This document shows positions 1 through 6,916 of a DNA stretch of 64,000 nucleotides, one piece after another. Positions within the stretch are counted from its first letter, which is position 1; each line of letters opens with the position of its first letter. The notes under the pieces were generated by a model. That model saw only the letters and a list, made by a program, of their open reading frames with translations, was not told the DNA's origin and made no database searches. Both the position numbers and the translations under genes were made by a program. The stretch is taken from NCBI GenBank assembly GCA_021851785.1, contig JAJZBV010000008.1, positions 1-64,000 of the forward strand, in the 5' to 3' direction. Origin of the DNA: Pseudomonadota bacterium (GTDB lineage Bacteria > Pseudomonadota > Alphaproteobacteria > Acetobacterales > Acetobacteraceae).

Positions 1-53
1 TCATGCACCACTTCGATGACGAGATGGGGCCGCGGTGGCAACAGCATGTTCAT
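1..53 (-). CDS. 5' end of an unidentified protein, cut by the window edge
   Basis: Only the first 17 codons are visible, beginning MNMLLPPRPHLVIEVVH. An AGGA motif lies about 8 bases upstream of the ATG, which supports the start. The gene runs leftwards out of the window and is divergent from the glutathione transferase at 1179. The 57-bp repeat copy at 71-127 lies directly upstream, in its leader. The product cannot be recognised from so short a piece, and the reading could be spurious. Confidence 0.35.
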   Translation of the reverse strand, partial: MNMLLPPRPHLVIEVVH

Positions 54-70
54 GGCAGCGATCCTAACCG

Positions 71-127
71 AACCCGCGCCGCGAGGCGAGACTTTCCGCA
101 CGGAGGACACGCCGAGGCTTTACCCGC
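71..127. repeat. 57-bp direct repeat, left copy
   Basis: This stretch is identical, base for base, to 1095-1151. The two copies lie in the same orientation 1,024 bp apart and flank the AT-rich HEPN island. The flanking bases differ on both sides. Outside the repeats the sequence is GC-rich and each copy sits in the leader of an outward-facing gene, so removing the island plus one copy would restore a simple divergent intergenic region. It looks like the footprint of an insertion or recombination event. Confidence 0.9.
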
Positions 128-150
128 AGAGGGGCACCAAGGGGCAATAT

Positions 151-621
151 TTAATTTCGATTACTTAACATTATCCATATGCAGAAGGCGCGCCTATCCG
201 ACGTATTGGTTTTGCGGTAGTTTTCTATTGCTTGCTCAGAAAGTTCTATGTCTGCGGTAACCAATGATTTGACATTTCTCTTGAAAGGGTCATAGTCGGC
301 ATCATGGCGCTTAGATTGCATTTGTATTAAATGATTAGTAAAGTCCTGTATTTCCTTAGGGAATTTACCCATAATTCCCCTATTTTGGCATCTATTTTTT
401 ATATCTCCATGATTTAAAGATCTGTAAACTTGTCTCCATGCCTCATTGCTTCTATTTTTCTTGTTAGAGCCGGCGATCGTATTTGCACATTCTGCGGCGA
501 TAAAATGAAAAAGAGCATAGTATGTCGTGCTAGTTGCCCTGCGTAAGCAAGCCTCGTTCGGCCTGCGTCGCTGGGCTTGTGTCAGAGTTTTTGCAACGCA
601 AAATAGGTCACGCGGCTTCAA
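151..621 (-). CDS. HEPN-like helical protein (putative toxin or RNase-type partner)
   Basis: A 156-residue protein with signatures I associate with HEPN-type helical proteins: RRATSTTYYALFH at 27-39 and a late helix with KRHDADYDP at 104-112. Several HEPN families are ribonucleases acting in toxin-antitoxin or abortive-infection systems. No clean Rx4-6H catalytic motif can be confirmed (candidates are R63/R67 with H71, and R105-H106), so nuclease activity is inference. The only in-frame start is TTG at 621, overlapping the end of the upstream gene by 14 bases, as expected for translational coupling. Base composition and codon use are far more AT-rich than the rest of the window, indicating acquisition from elsewhere. 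Confidence 0.6.
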   Translation of the reverse strand: MKPRDLFCVAKTLTQAQRRRPNEACLRRATSTTYYALFHFIAAECANTIAGSNKKNRSNEAWRQVYRSLNHGDIKNRCQNRGIMGKFPKEIQDFTNHLIQMQSKRHDADYDPFKRNVKSLVTADIELSEQAIENYRKTNTSDRRAFCIWIMLSNRN

Positions 622-910
622 GGCCTAGCTCATTTGCGTCTTTTTGGGAAACAAAATTTACTATAGGAAAGCCCTCCACCAAAATATTGTCTTTATTAGC
701 GTTTAATTCCTCGCGAATACGCCGAATTAAACCAAGCATTCTGCTCCTATCTGGTGTATTTTCTGATTGAATCACAACAAAAACTGTAATGATAGGATCA
801 TCGTAACCATCCCGCTCCTGTTTGACTTGAACCTTGACAGCGCATGGAGCCAATTCTTTCCGCACTGTTCCAGCGATGATTTCTTCTATTTCCCGTTTGG
901 TTGGCGCCAT
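608..910 (-). CDS. small partner of the HEPN-like protein, unknown family
   Basis: A 100-residue protein. ATG at 910 is preferred over GTG at 916 because AGGAGAG lies about 8 bases upstream of the ATG and only 2 from the GTG. The predicted pattern is helix (TKREIEEIIAGTVRKEL), strand (DPIITVFVVIQS), helix (RMLGLIRRIREEL), strand (FPIVNFVSQ), an alpha/beta layout. It is tempting to compare it with the minimal nucleotidyltransferases that accompany HEPN proteins, but the GSxxxG and DxD motifs of active enzymes are absent. The overlap with the downstream gene and shared AT-rich composition argue for a two-gene module, possibly toxin-antitoxin. I do not recognise the family. Confidence 0.6.
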   Translation of the reverse strand: MAPTKREIEEIIAGTVRKELAPCAVKVQVKQERDGYDDPIITVFVVIQSENTPDRSRMLGLIRRIREELNANKDNILVEGFPIVNFVSQKDANELGLEAA

Positions 911-982
911 TTTCACCGCTCTCCTGCATTCATCTTTTCGGATTTTTATTATATTTCGTGTATGAATATGCGACTCGTGGTC

Positions 983-1009
983 ATTGTACTAAAAGGAGAT
1001 TTTTGTCAA
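983..1009 (-). promoter_or_regulatory. candidate sigma70-type promoter of the HEPN module
   Basis: Read on the minus strand, a perfect TTGACA (1004-1009) is followed by TACAAT (983-988) with a 15-bp spacer, about 70 bp upstream of the first gene of the pair. The spacer is shorter than the optimal 17 bp. Such an enteric-looking promoter is unusual for this GC-rich genome and fits foreign DNA. Confidence 0.4.
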
Positions 1010-1094
1010 GTAGTTGTATAATGCGCCGCATTCAGTTTGGCAAGGATTTATCTGATCAAACGGAGTAAGTGGTCACGCGGAACGCTACTTCCGC

Positions 1095-1151
1095 AACCCG
1101 CGCCGCGAGGCGAGACTTTCCGCACGGAGGACACGCCGAGGCTTTACCCGC
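1095..1151. repeat. 57-bp direct repeat, right copy
   Basis: Identical to 71-127 in the same orientation. It ends 27 bp before the start of the glutathione transferase gene at 1179, so it lies in that gene's leader. Together the copies delimit 967 bp of mostly AT-rich DNA. Confidence 0.9.
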
Positions 1152-1178
1152 GCGGGGCGATGCGGCACGCTTGCGCCC

Positions 1179-1883
1179 ATGAGCATCATCCTGCACGACC
1201 TCGCCGGTGCCGATCCGGCGCTTCGCTTCAGCCCCTATTGCTGGCGAACCCGCTTCGCCCTGGCGCATAAGGGGCTCGCGGTCGAGACGCGGCCGTGGCG
1301 GTTTCACGAGACCGGGCGCCTCGCCGCGCTGGGCGCGGAAAAAGTGCCGGTGATCGAGGATGGCGGCCGCGCGGTCAGCGATTCCTGGGCGATCGCCACG
1401 TATCTCGAGGAGGCCCATCCCGACCGGCCGAGCCTGTTCGGCGGCGCCGGCGGGCGCGCCCATGCGCGCTTCCTCAATGCCTGGGCCGATAGCGTCCTCC
1501 ATGTCGGGATCGCGCCGATGGTCGCCGCCGATATCTGGGCGGCGCTCGATCCGCGCGACCAGCCCTATTTCCGCCAGAGCCGCGAGGCGCGCCTCGGCGG
1601 CACGCTGGAAGACCTCGCCGCCGGGCGCGAGGCGCTCCTCCCGGCCTTTCGCCACAGCCTGACGCCGCTTCGCCTGGTGCTCCGCGCTCAGCCCTGGCTC
1701 GGCGGGGCGGAGCCGAGCTATGCCGATTACATCGTCGCCGGCAGCCTGCAATGGCCGCGCGTGATCAGCCATTTTCCGCTTCTCACCGAGGACGATCCGC
1801 TGCGCGCCTGGTTCGACCGGGTGCTGGACCTGTTCGCGGGGCTCGGCGGCAAGGCGGCGCGCGTCGGTCCCGGCGGCCCGTGA
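1179..1883 (+). CDS. glutathione S-transferase family protein
   Basis: A 234-residue cytosolic protein with the N-terminal thioredoxin-like GST fold: LRFSPYCWRTRFALAHKGL near residues 15-33 supplies the glutathione-activating Ser/Cys region, KVPVIEDGG near 54-62 carries the cis-proline, and SDSWAIATYLEE near 67-78 binds the gamma-glutamyl moiety. The C-terminal half is helical. GSTs of this kind conjugate glutathione to electrophiles or, in the LigE/LigF branch, cleave beta-aryl ethers; the substrate cannot be told. The start follows the right 57-bp repeat closely, has no strong Shine-Dalgarno, and may have had its promoter displaced by the insertion. A membrane protein gene follows 16 bp downstream. 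Confidence 0.8.
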   Translation: MSIILHDLAGADPALRFSPYCWRTRFALAHKGLAVETRPWRFHETGRLAALGAEKVPVIEDGGRAVSDSWAIATYLEEAHPDRPSLFGGAGGRAHARFLNAWADSVLHVGIAPMVAADIWAALDPRDQPYFRQSREARLGGTLEDLAAGREALLPAFRHSLTPLRLVLRAQPWLGGAEPSYADYIVAGSLQWPRVISHFPLLTEDDPLRAWFDRVLDLFAGLGGKAARVGPGGP

Positions 1884-1899
1884 CGAGGAGGATGAGGCG

Positions 1900-2415
1900 A
1901 TGCCAGCGGCGGTGAAACGTGCCCTTCTCGGCTTCATCGCCGCCGCCATCGCGGTGCTGACGTTCGAGCAGGCGATGTGGGAGGCGCTGCACCTCCTTGC
2001 CATGCCCGCGATGGCGCTGCCGGCGCCCTATCCGATGGATCCGGTTATTCCGTTCGGCTTGCCGCGGGTCGCGAATGACTGCCTGCTGAGCGGGATCGCC
2101 GGCGCCGTGTTCGGGCTCGCGGCGCCCTGGCTGCGCGGGCCGCTCTGGCTTTGGGGCCTCGGCCTCGGCGTGATCGTCGCCGGCGCGGGCCTGATCGTGG
2201 TGTCCGGGGTCAAGCATTTCCTGCCCGGGGCACGCTGGATCCCGTTCAGATATTATACCGAGATCATGACCATCGTGCTCACCTATGGCCTGCCGATGGC
2301 CGGCGGCATCGCCTCGCCGCTGACCTGGCTCCGTTCGCTTCTGGTCGATGGCGCCTGGGGTATTGGCCTGGGCCTGATTCTCTCCCGTCTCGGCCCGCGT
2401 CCGTCGCGGCATTGA
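1900..2415 (+). CDS. hypothetical integral membrane protein
   Basis: A 171-residue protein with about four hydrophobic stretches: residues 8-26, roughly 60-78, 82-104 and 125-163, separated by short polar loops. It lacks recognisable catalytic motifs. AGGAGG-type sequence (gaggaggatgagg) precedes the ATG by a few bases. The gene follows the glutathione transferase with a 16-bp gap and is probably co-transcribed with it. It converges on the cytochrome c gene, whose stop lies 16 bp beyond. I do not recognise the family and assign no function beyond membrane location. Confidence 0.65.
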   Translation: MPAAVKRALLGFIAAAIAVLTFEQAMWEALHLLAMPAMALPAPYPMDPVIPFGLPRVANDCLLSGIAGAVFGLAAPWLRGPLWLWGLGLGVIVAGAGLIVVSGVKHFLPGARWIPFRYYTEIMTIVLTYGLPMAGGIASPLTWLRSLLVDGAWGIGLGLILSRLGPRPSRH

Positions 2416-2431
2416 GGGGCGGGGGCGCGCG

Positions 2432-2749
2432 TTATGGCGCCGCCGGCAGGGATTTGATGTAGCGCGCCAGCGCCTCCACCTGCTCGGTCGAAAGCGTGTT
2501 CGCGAAGCCCGGCATCTCGCCCGGCGCGCCGTCCTCGATCCGCGCGCGAACCTGTTCCTCGGTCATCGCCGTGCCGGCGAGCCGCGGCGCCTTGTCGGCG
2601 GCAAGCCCGAACGCGCCATGGCACCAGCCGCAATGGCGGGCGAAGAGTTTTTTCGCGTTGATCGGCGGCGGCGCGCCCGCAGGCTCACCGGCGGCGGCGG
2701 CGAGGCTGGCGCAGCAAAGGGCCATGAGCAGGGCAGCAAACCTTAGCAT
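2432..2749 (-). CDS. periplasmic class I cytochrome c
   Basis: The 105-residue product starts MLRFAALLMALCCASLAAAA, a signal peptide, followed by a single c-type heme motif CGWCH and a distal methionine candidate in GEMPGFANTLS. The C-terminal segment LSTEQVEALARYIKSL is the usual last helix of small cytochromes c. ATG at 2749 is chosen because GAGGGAC lies just upstream and the signal peptide starts there. It is divergent from a PQQ dehydrogenase lacking a heme domain, so it is a natural candidate electron acceptor for that enzyme, passing electrons on to a terminal oxidase. That pairing is inferred from position. Confidence 0.85.
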   Translation of the reverse strand: MLRFAALLMALCCASLAAAAGEPAGAPPPINAKKLFARHCGWCHGAFGLAADKAPRLAGTAMTEEQVRARIEDGAPGEMPGFANTLSTEQVEALARYIKSLPAAP

Positions 2750-2934
2750 CTGTCCCTCTGAATATCTTCCTCTGGGCGGTGGCCGCGCCACTAGTTCCGG
2801 GGCTCGCGTTGTGTCAAGAAATCTCTCAATATGCTGGGATAAAGATGTCCAGACCGTCCGATCGCCGGGAACCGATCCCGCGCCGGCCGGCCCTCGCTCT
2901 CCTCATGACGATCATCCGCAAAAAAACAGGCGCC

Positions 2935-4746
2935 ATGCGAACTCCTCTGACCCTGACGGCCAATCCCACGATGATCTGGCATGGTTTTGGGCGCGCTTTC
3001 CGACGCGCCCTGGCGCTGGCCCTGATTTTCGGCCTCGGTGCCGTCTGCGCCATGGCGCAGACGGCGCCCGCCCCCGCGCCGCGCCCGGTGAGCGCCGATC
3101 TGCTGCGCCATCCCGATCCCGCCGATTGGCTGATGTGGCGCCGCACCTATGACGGTTTCGGCTTCAGCCCGCTCAAGGAGATCACCCCGGACAACGTCAA
3201 GGATCTGCGCGTCGCCTGGACCTGGTCGCTCGCCAGCGGGCCGACCGAGACCACGCCGCTGGTCCATGACGGAATTCTCTATGTCTGGAACTACGGCGAC
3301 AAGGTGCAGGCGCTCAACGCCGCGACCGGTGATCTGCTCTGGGAATACCGCCGCGACCTTCCCGACGCGCTCGCCGACGCCCGCGGCAACGACCTCACCA
3401 AGCGCAACATGGCGCTGTTTGAGGATCAGCTCATCATCGCGACCTCCGATGTCCATCTCGTGGCCCTCGATGCCCGCACCGGCAAAGTCGTCTGGGACCA
3501 CGAGGTCGCGGATTGGCGGCAGGGCTGGCGCTATACCGGCGGCCCGATGGTCGCGAACGGCGTCGTGCTCCAGGGCATGACCGGCTGCGGCAACGGCCAG
3601 CCCGGCGGCTGCTTCATCACCGGCCACGACGCGAAGACCGGGGCCGAGAAATGGCGGGTCTGGTCGGTCGCCCACCCCGGCGATCCGAACGCGGAGAGCT
3701 GGAACGGCGTTGCGCTCGAAAACCGCTTCGGGCTTTCGGTCTGGGCCGCCGCCTCCTTCGATCCGGACCGCGGCCTCGCCTATTTCGGCATCGCCGAACC
3801 CTATCCCTGGATCGCCGAGATGCGCGGCACCCTGCCCGCGAAATCCGCCCCGGGGATCACCGATTCGGCGCTTTACTCGGACTCGACGCTCGCGATCGAC
3901 GTCGCCACCGGCAAGGTGAAATGGTATTACCAGCACCTCCCCAACGACACCTGGGACATGGATGACGCCTTCGAGCAGGTTCTGGTCGATCTCCCGATCA
4001 ATGGCGTGATGCGCAACATGGTGGTCACCACCGGCAAGCTCGGCATGATCGAGGCGGTCGATCGCGGATCGGGGGCCTGGCTCTGGGCCAAGGAGACGGT
4101 GCCGCAGAACATCATCGACGCGATCGACCCCAAGACCGGCGCCAAGACGATCAACGCCGCCGCGATCCCGCATATCGGCCAGACGACGATGAACTGCCCC
4201 TCCGATCCCGGCGCCCGCGGCTGGCCGGCGACGGCGTATGATCCGGCGCGGCAGACGCTCTATCTCCCGCTCAACGAATTCTGCGCCTATACGACGCCGC
4301 TCCCGCTCAAGCCCGGCGAAACCTATCGGGGCGGCGGCGGGCGGGCGACCTTCGCGCGCAATCTGATCCCCGGGAGCGACGGCAATATCGGCCGGATCGA
4401 CGCGGTGAAGCTCGCCGACCGCTCGACCGCCTGGTCGTTCCGCTTTCGCGCCCCGGCCACCAGCGCGGTGCTGCCGACGGCGGGAGGTGTGGTGTTCGCC
4501 GGCGCCTGGGATCGCGTCTTCCGTGCCCTCGATAGCGCCTCGGGCAAAGTGCTGTGGCAGGTCCGCACCAATAACGCGGTCAACAGTTTCCCGATCAGCT
4601 ACGCCGTGGGCGGCCGGCAATATGTCGCGGTCGCGGTCGGCAACGGCTCCGGCCAGGGGCAGGAGCTATCGACGCTGGTGCCGAACATGCCGCTCCCGGA
4701 GGAGGGTGCCGTGCTCTGGGTTTTCGCGTTACCGGAAGCGCATTAA
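2935..4746 (+). CDS. PQQ-dependent (quinoprotein) alcohol dehydrogenase-type enzyme
   Basis: A 603-residue periplasmic enzyme with an eight-bladed propeller built on repeated W-motifs (AATGDLLWEY, ARTGKVVWDHE, VATGKVKWYYQ, SASGKVLWQV). NDTWDMDD matches the region holding the catalytic aspartate of this family. Cysteines in GMTGCGN and PGGCFI replace the adjacent Cys-Cys pair of methanol dehydrogenases. There is no C-terminal heme domain, so it is a type I quinoprotein needing a separate cytochrome; one is divergently encoded. ATG at 2935 gives a signal peptide ending in VCAMAQ; ATG at 2905 or 2971 are alternatives. The substrate (alcohol, aldehyde or sugar) is not evident. pqqC is at 60712. 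Confidence 0.9.
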   Translation: MRTPLTLTANPTMIWHGFGRAFRRALALALIFGLGAVCAMAQTAPAPAPRPVSADLLRHPDPADWLMWRRTYDGFGFSPLKEITPDNVKDLRVAWTWSLASGPTETTPLVHDGILYVWNYGDKVQALNAATGDLLWEYRRDLPDALADARGNDLTKRNMALFEDQLIIATSDVHLVALDARTGKVVWDHEVADWRQGWRYTGGPMVANGVVLQGMTGCGNGQPGGCFITGHDAKTGAEKWRVWSVAHPGDPNAESWNGVALENRFGLSVWAAASFDPDRGLAYFGIAEPYPWIAEMRGTLPAKSAPGITDSALYSDSTLAIDVATGKVKWYYQHLPNDTWDMDDAFEQVLVDLPINGVMRNMVVTTGKLGMIEAVDRGSGAWLWAKETVPQNIIDAIDPKTGAKTINAAAIPHIGQTTMNCPSDPGARGWPATAYDPARQTLYLPLNEFCAYTTPLPLKPGETYRGGGGRATFARNLIPGSDGNIGRIDAVKLADRSTAWSFRFRAPATSAVLPTAGGVVFAGAWDRVFRALDSASGKVLWQVRTNNAVNSFPISYAVGGRQYVAVAVGNGSGQGQELSTLVPNMPLPEEGAVLWVFALPEAH

Positions 4747-4750
4747 TTTT

Positions 4751-4850
4751 AGAGTGGGATGACATCGCCTTCGCTCGGCCATCCCCCTCTCAATCTTCGT
4801 TTGATCGCGTGATTCAGACCTACGGCGATTCCGCCTTCGGTCATCACGCG
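4751..4850 (+). repeat. two-hairpin 3'-end element, copy 1
   Basis: It begins four bases after the PQQ dehydrogenase stop. Hairpin A pairs AGAG and GGGATG (4751-4761) with CATCCC and CTCT (4780-4790) and is followed by T-rich sequence. Hairpin B is nested: CGCGTGAT (4806-4813) with ATCACGCG (4843-4850), GACC (4817-4820) with GGTC (4839-4842), and GGCG (4824-4827) with CGCC (4832-4835). A diverged copy lies inverted at 35903-36003 after flgH. It probably acts as a terminator and may be a dispersed repeat family. Confidence 0.75.
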
Positions 4851-4873
4851 CTAGCACCCGCGGCGTGGTGCGG

Positions 4874-5713
4874 TCAGGCCTCCGCCGCTTGCAACGCCAG
4901 GGTGCGGGCGCGGGGCAGATCCAGGGTGACGCGGGTGCCGATCTCGGGTTTCGATTCGATGGCGAGGCGGCCGCCATGGGCCTCGATCAAGCTCCGCGCC
5001 AGGGTCAGGCCGAGGCCGAGGCCGCGGCTGTCGGCAACCCGGCTCGGCGGTTCCGCCAGCCCCGCCGGCTCGGCATGCACCAGCCCCGCCCCTTCGTCGG
5101 TGATGATCAGCGCCAGCCCGTCCGGATGCGGCTCGGCGCTGATCTCGATCCAGTCGCCATGGCCGGAGCCGCGCGCGGCGTGGCTCAGCGTGCGCAGCAG
5201 CACCTGGCGGAAGGCCCGCCGGTCGGCGCGGAGGGTGATCCCCGCCAGCTCCGGCGCGATCCGCCATCGCCGCCGGCTCGGCCCGAGCGTCGCGACCACC
5301 GTCGCCACCGTCTCCTCGATCAGCGGGCCGAGCGCCAGCGCCTCGTCATGGAGGACGGGCTGGTGCCGCGCGGGATGGAGATGCTCGTCGAGATCATCGG
5401 CGAGGCTGAGCAGTGTCCGGCTCAGCGTCTCGATCGCCGCCGGGGCCCCGTGCCGCGCCGCCGAATCGGCGTGGTCCGCCGCCAGCACCTGGGCCTGGCC
5501 ATGGAGGCGAAGCGTGGTCTGGCGCAGTTCGTGCAGCGAAAGGGCGACGAGCCGGGTCAGCGCGGCGCAACGCGCCTCGGCATGATCCGCCGCCTGCCGC
5601 GCCGCCCAGCGCGCCTGCCGCGCGCGCCGGAGCGGGCGCAGCAGCGCCATCCCGGCGGCAAAGCCGCCGAGCAGGAACGAGGCCAGCGAAAAGACAAGAG
5701 TAGTCTCGCTCAT
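4874..5713 (-). CDS. orphan membrane-anchored sensor histidine kinase
   Basis: A 279-residue protein. One N-terminal hydrophobic segment (about 5-25) is followed by a dimerisation helix with the H-box LSLHELRQ, placing the phosphorylated histidine at H61, then an HATPase_c domain with the G1 box DEGAGL (206-211) and G2 box GLGLGL (231-236). There is no recognisable sensory domain. At the N-box the usual asparagine is replaced: RQVLLRTLSHAA has His178 where Asn normally helps bind Mg-ATP, so activity may be weakened. No response regulator is adjacent, and the signal and partner are unknown. It is transcribed towards the PQQ dehydrogenase, with a hairpin element between them. Confidence 0.8.
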   Translation of the reverse strand: MSETTLVFSLASFLLGGFAAGMALLRPLRRARQARWAARQAADHAEARCAALTRLVALSLHELRQTTLRLHGQAQVLAADHADSAARHGAPAAIETLSRTLLSLADDLDEHLHPARHQPVLHDEALALGPLIEETVATVVATLGPSRRRWRIAPELAGITLRADRRAFRQVLLRTLSHAARGSGHGDWIEISAEPHPDGLALIITDEGAGLVHAEPAGLAEPPSRVADSRGLGLGLTLARSLIEAHGGRLAIESKPEIGTRVTLDLPRARTLALQAAEA

Positions 5714-5739
5714 GGCCCGAGACTAACCCCGAAAAGCAA

Positions 5740-5765
5740 AAGCCTGGTTAACGCCATCCAGGCTT
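5740..5765 (-). terminator. Rho-independent terminator after rpmB
   Basis: AAGCCTGG (5740-5747) pairs perfectly with CCAGGCTT (5758-5765). On the minus strand the stem is followed by a T-rich run (TTGCTTTTC). It lies about 70 bp beyond the rpmB stop codon and upstream of the kinase gene. Confidence 0.7.
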
Positions 5766-5833
5766 CACGCCACCGGTGGCGCGCGCCGGGAACGCGTTCA
5801 GGGCCGGAAGTCGGGGCCGGAGGCGGAGACCCT

Positions 5834-6136
5834 TCAGGCGGCGGCTTCGGCGCGGCGGGCCTGGGCGCGGAGAACGCGGCGCTTCAGAACTCTCGCCTCC
5901 GGCGGCAGCTTGCGCGCCGGGGTTGCGATCAGGAACGCATCGATGCCGCCATTATGCTCGATGGTGCGGAGCGCCCGCGTCGCCACGCGGAGCGTCACCG
6001 GCACGCCGAGTTCGTCCGAAAGCAGCGAGGTTTCCTGCAGATTGGGCAGGAACCGGCGGCGGGTCTTGTTGTTGGCGTGGCTGACGTTATTGCCGGTCAG
6101 CACGCTTTTCCCGGTGATCTGGCAGCGGCGGGACAT
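5834..6136 (-). CDS. rpmB: 50S ribosomal protein L28
   Basis: A 100-residue basic protein beginning [10 protein letters not shown], the classic L28 opening, with the family pattern [16 protein letters not shown] and [21 protein letters not shown]. It is a structural component of the large ribosomal subunit. ATG at 6136 is chosen because it gives this conserved N-terminus; an in-frame ATG lies 12 bases upstream. It is a stand-alone gene with its own terminator (5740-5765), as is common in alphaproteobacteria, and lies downstream of a composite hairpin repeat. Confidence 0.97.
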   Translation of the reverse strand: MSRRCQITGKSVLTGNNVSHANNKTRRRFLPNLQETSLLSDELGVPVTLRVATRALRTIEHNGGIDAFLIATPARKLPPEARVLKRRVLRAQARRAEAAA

Positions 6137-6268
6137 CGCGAAATCCATTTCCTGAAGCCGATGACGCAAAAACGAAACCCCGGCATGGCCTTCGCCACGC
6201 CCGGGCGATCGTCTTATCCCCAAACCCGCCGCCGCCGTCAAGCGGCAGGCGGAGAGCGGGGGAAGATC

Positions 6269-6384
6269 GTTCTTTTTTGAAAAAAAGAACCAAAAAACTT
6301 TATCCGTTTTCTCGGGCGGGCAGTGCCACAGGCACTGCCCAAGGGGGAAAGTCTTTTTTGCTTCTTTTTCTTCAGAAAAAGAAG
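6269..6384. repeat. composite three-hairpin element, copy 1
   Basis: Three perfect inverted repeats in a row. H1 pairs GTTCTTTTTT with its complement (6269-6290). H2 pairs GGGCAGTGCC with GGCACTGCCC (6318-6340). H3 pairs CTTCTTTTTCT with its complement (6361-6384). H1 and H3 carry T-runs able to terminate transcription in both directions. It lies just downstream of smpB. Related copies are at 24101, 29745, 32479 and 53413. Confidence 0.8.
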
Positions 6385-6405
6385 AATCTATTCTTATAAT
6401 TTTCT

Positions 6406-6894
6406 CTAACCGCGCGTGCGCATGATCCGTGCTTTGTCGCGCTGCCAGTCGCGGGCGGCGATGGCGGCGCGCTTGTCGGCTTTCTTGCGGCCCTCGCCGA
6501 GGCCGAGCAGCAGCTTCGCCCGGCCGCGTTCGTTGAAATGGATCTGCAAGGGCACCAGCGTCACCCCCTCGCGCGAGACCGCGCCGGCGAGTTCGCGGAT
6601 TTCCTTGCGCTTGAGCAAAAGCTTGCGCGGCGCGCGCGGCTCGAAGCGTGACAGCACCCCGCCCTGATATTCCGGGATATAGGCGTTGAAGAGGTAGATC
6701 TCGCCCTCCCGCTCGCCCGCCCAGGCCTCGGTGAGGGTCGCGCGGCCGAGGCGGAGCGATTTCACTTCCGCCCCCTTGAGCACCATGCCGGCCTCGACGG
6801 TGCGGCCGATCGCGTAGTCGAACCGCGCCTTGCGGTTTTGCGCGGCAACGCCGGTGGTGATCATGCGTGGGGCCTTCTCGCCCTTGCCCGCCAT
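6406..6894 (-). CDS. smpB: SsrA-binding protein SmpB
   Basis: A 162-residue basic protein that binds tmRNA and delivers it to stalled ribosomes in trans-translation. Family signatures are [39 protein letters not shown] in the N-terminal half (given here as family context; the key pieces are FDY, GxVLxGxEVKSLR) and a lysine-rich C-terminal tail with [13 protein letters not shown] and [12 protein letters not shown]. Length is normal for the family. It lies 22 bp downstream of dapA on the same strand, an arrangement seen in many alphaproteobacteria, and the two are probably co-transcribed. The composite hairpin repeat follows its stop codon. Confidence 0.97.
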   Translation of the reverse strand: MAGKGEKAPRMITTGVAAQNRKARFDYAIGRTVEAGMVLKGAEVKSLRLGRATLTEAWAGEREGEIYLFNAYIPEYQGGVLSRFEPRAPRKLLLKRKEIRELAGAVSREGVTLVPLQIHFNERGRAKLLLGLGEGRKKADKRAAIAARDWQRDKARIMRTRG

Positions 6895-6916
6895 CGGGTC
6901 GGCCCCGTCGCGTCGA

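Noticed and set aside
3-260. Rightward open frame spanning the left 57-bp repeat
   Set aside because: It crosses the repeat and the GC junction, has no family features, and no plausible ribosome-binding site.
2791-4620. A 609-codon open frame antisense to the PQQ dehydrogenase
   Set aside because: It is a shadow of high-GC coding: the product is Arg/Gly/Ala-rich with no domain, while the sense frame encodes a complete quinoprotein.
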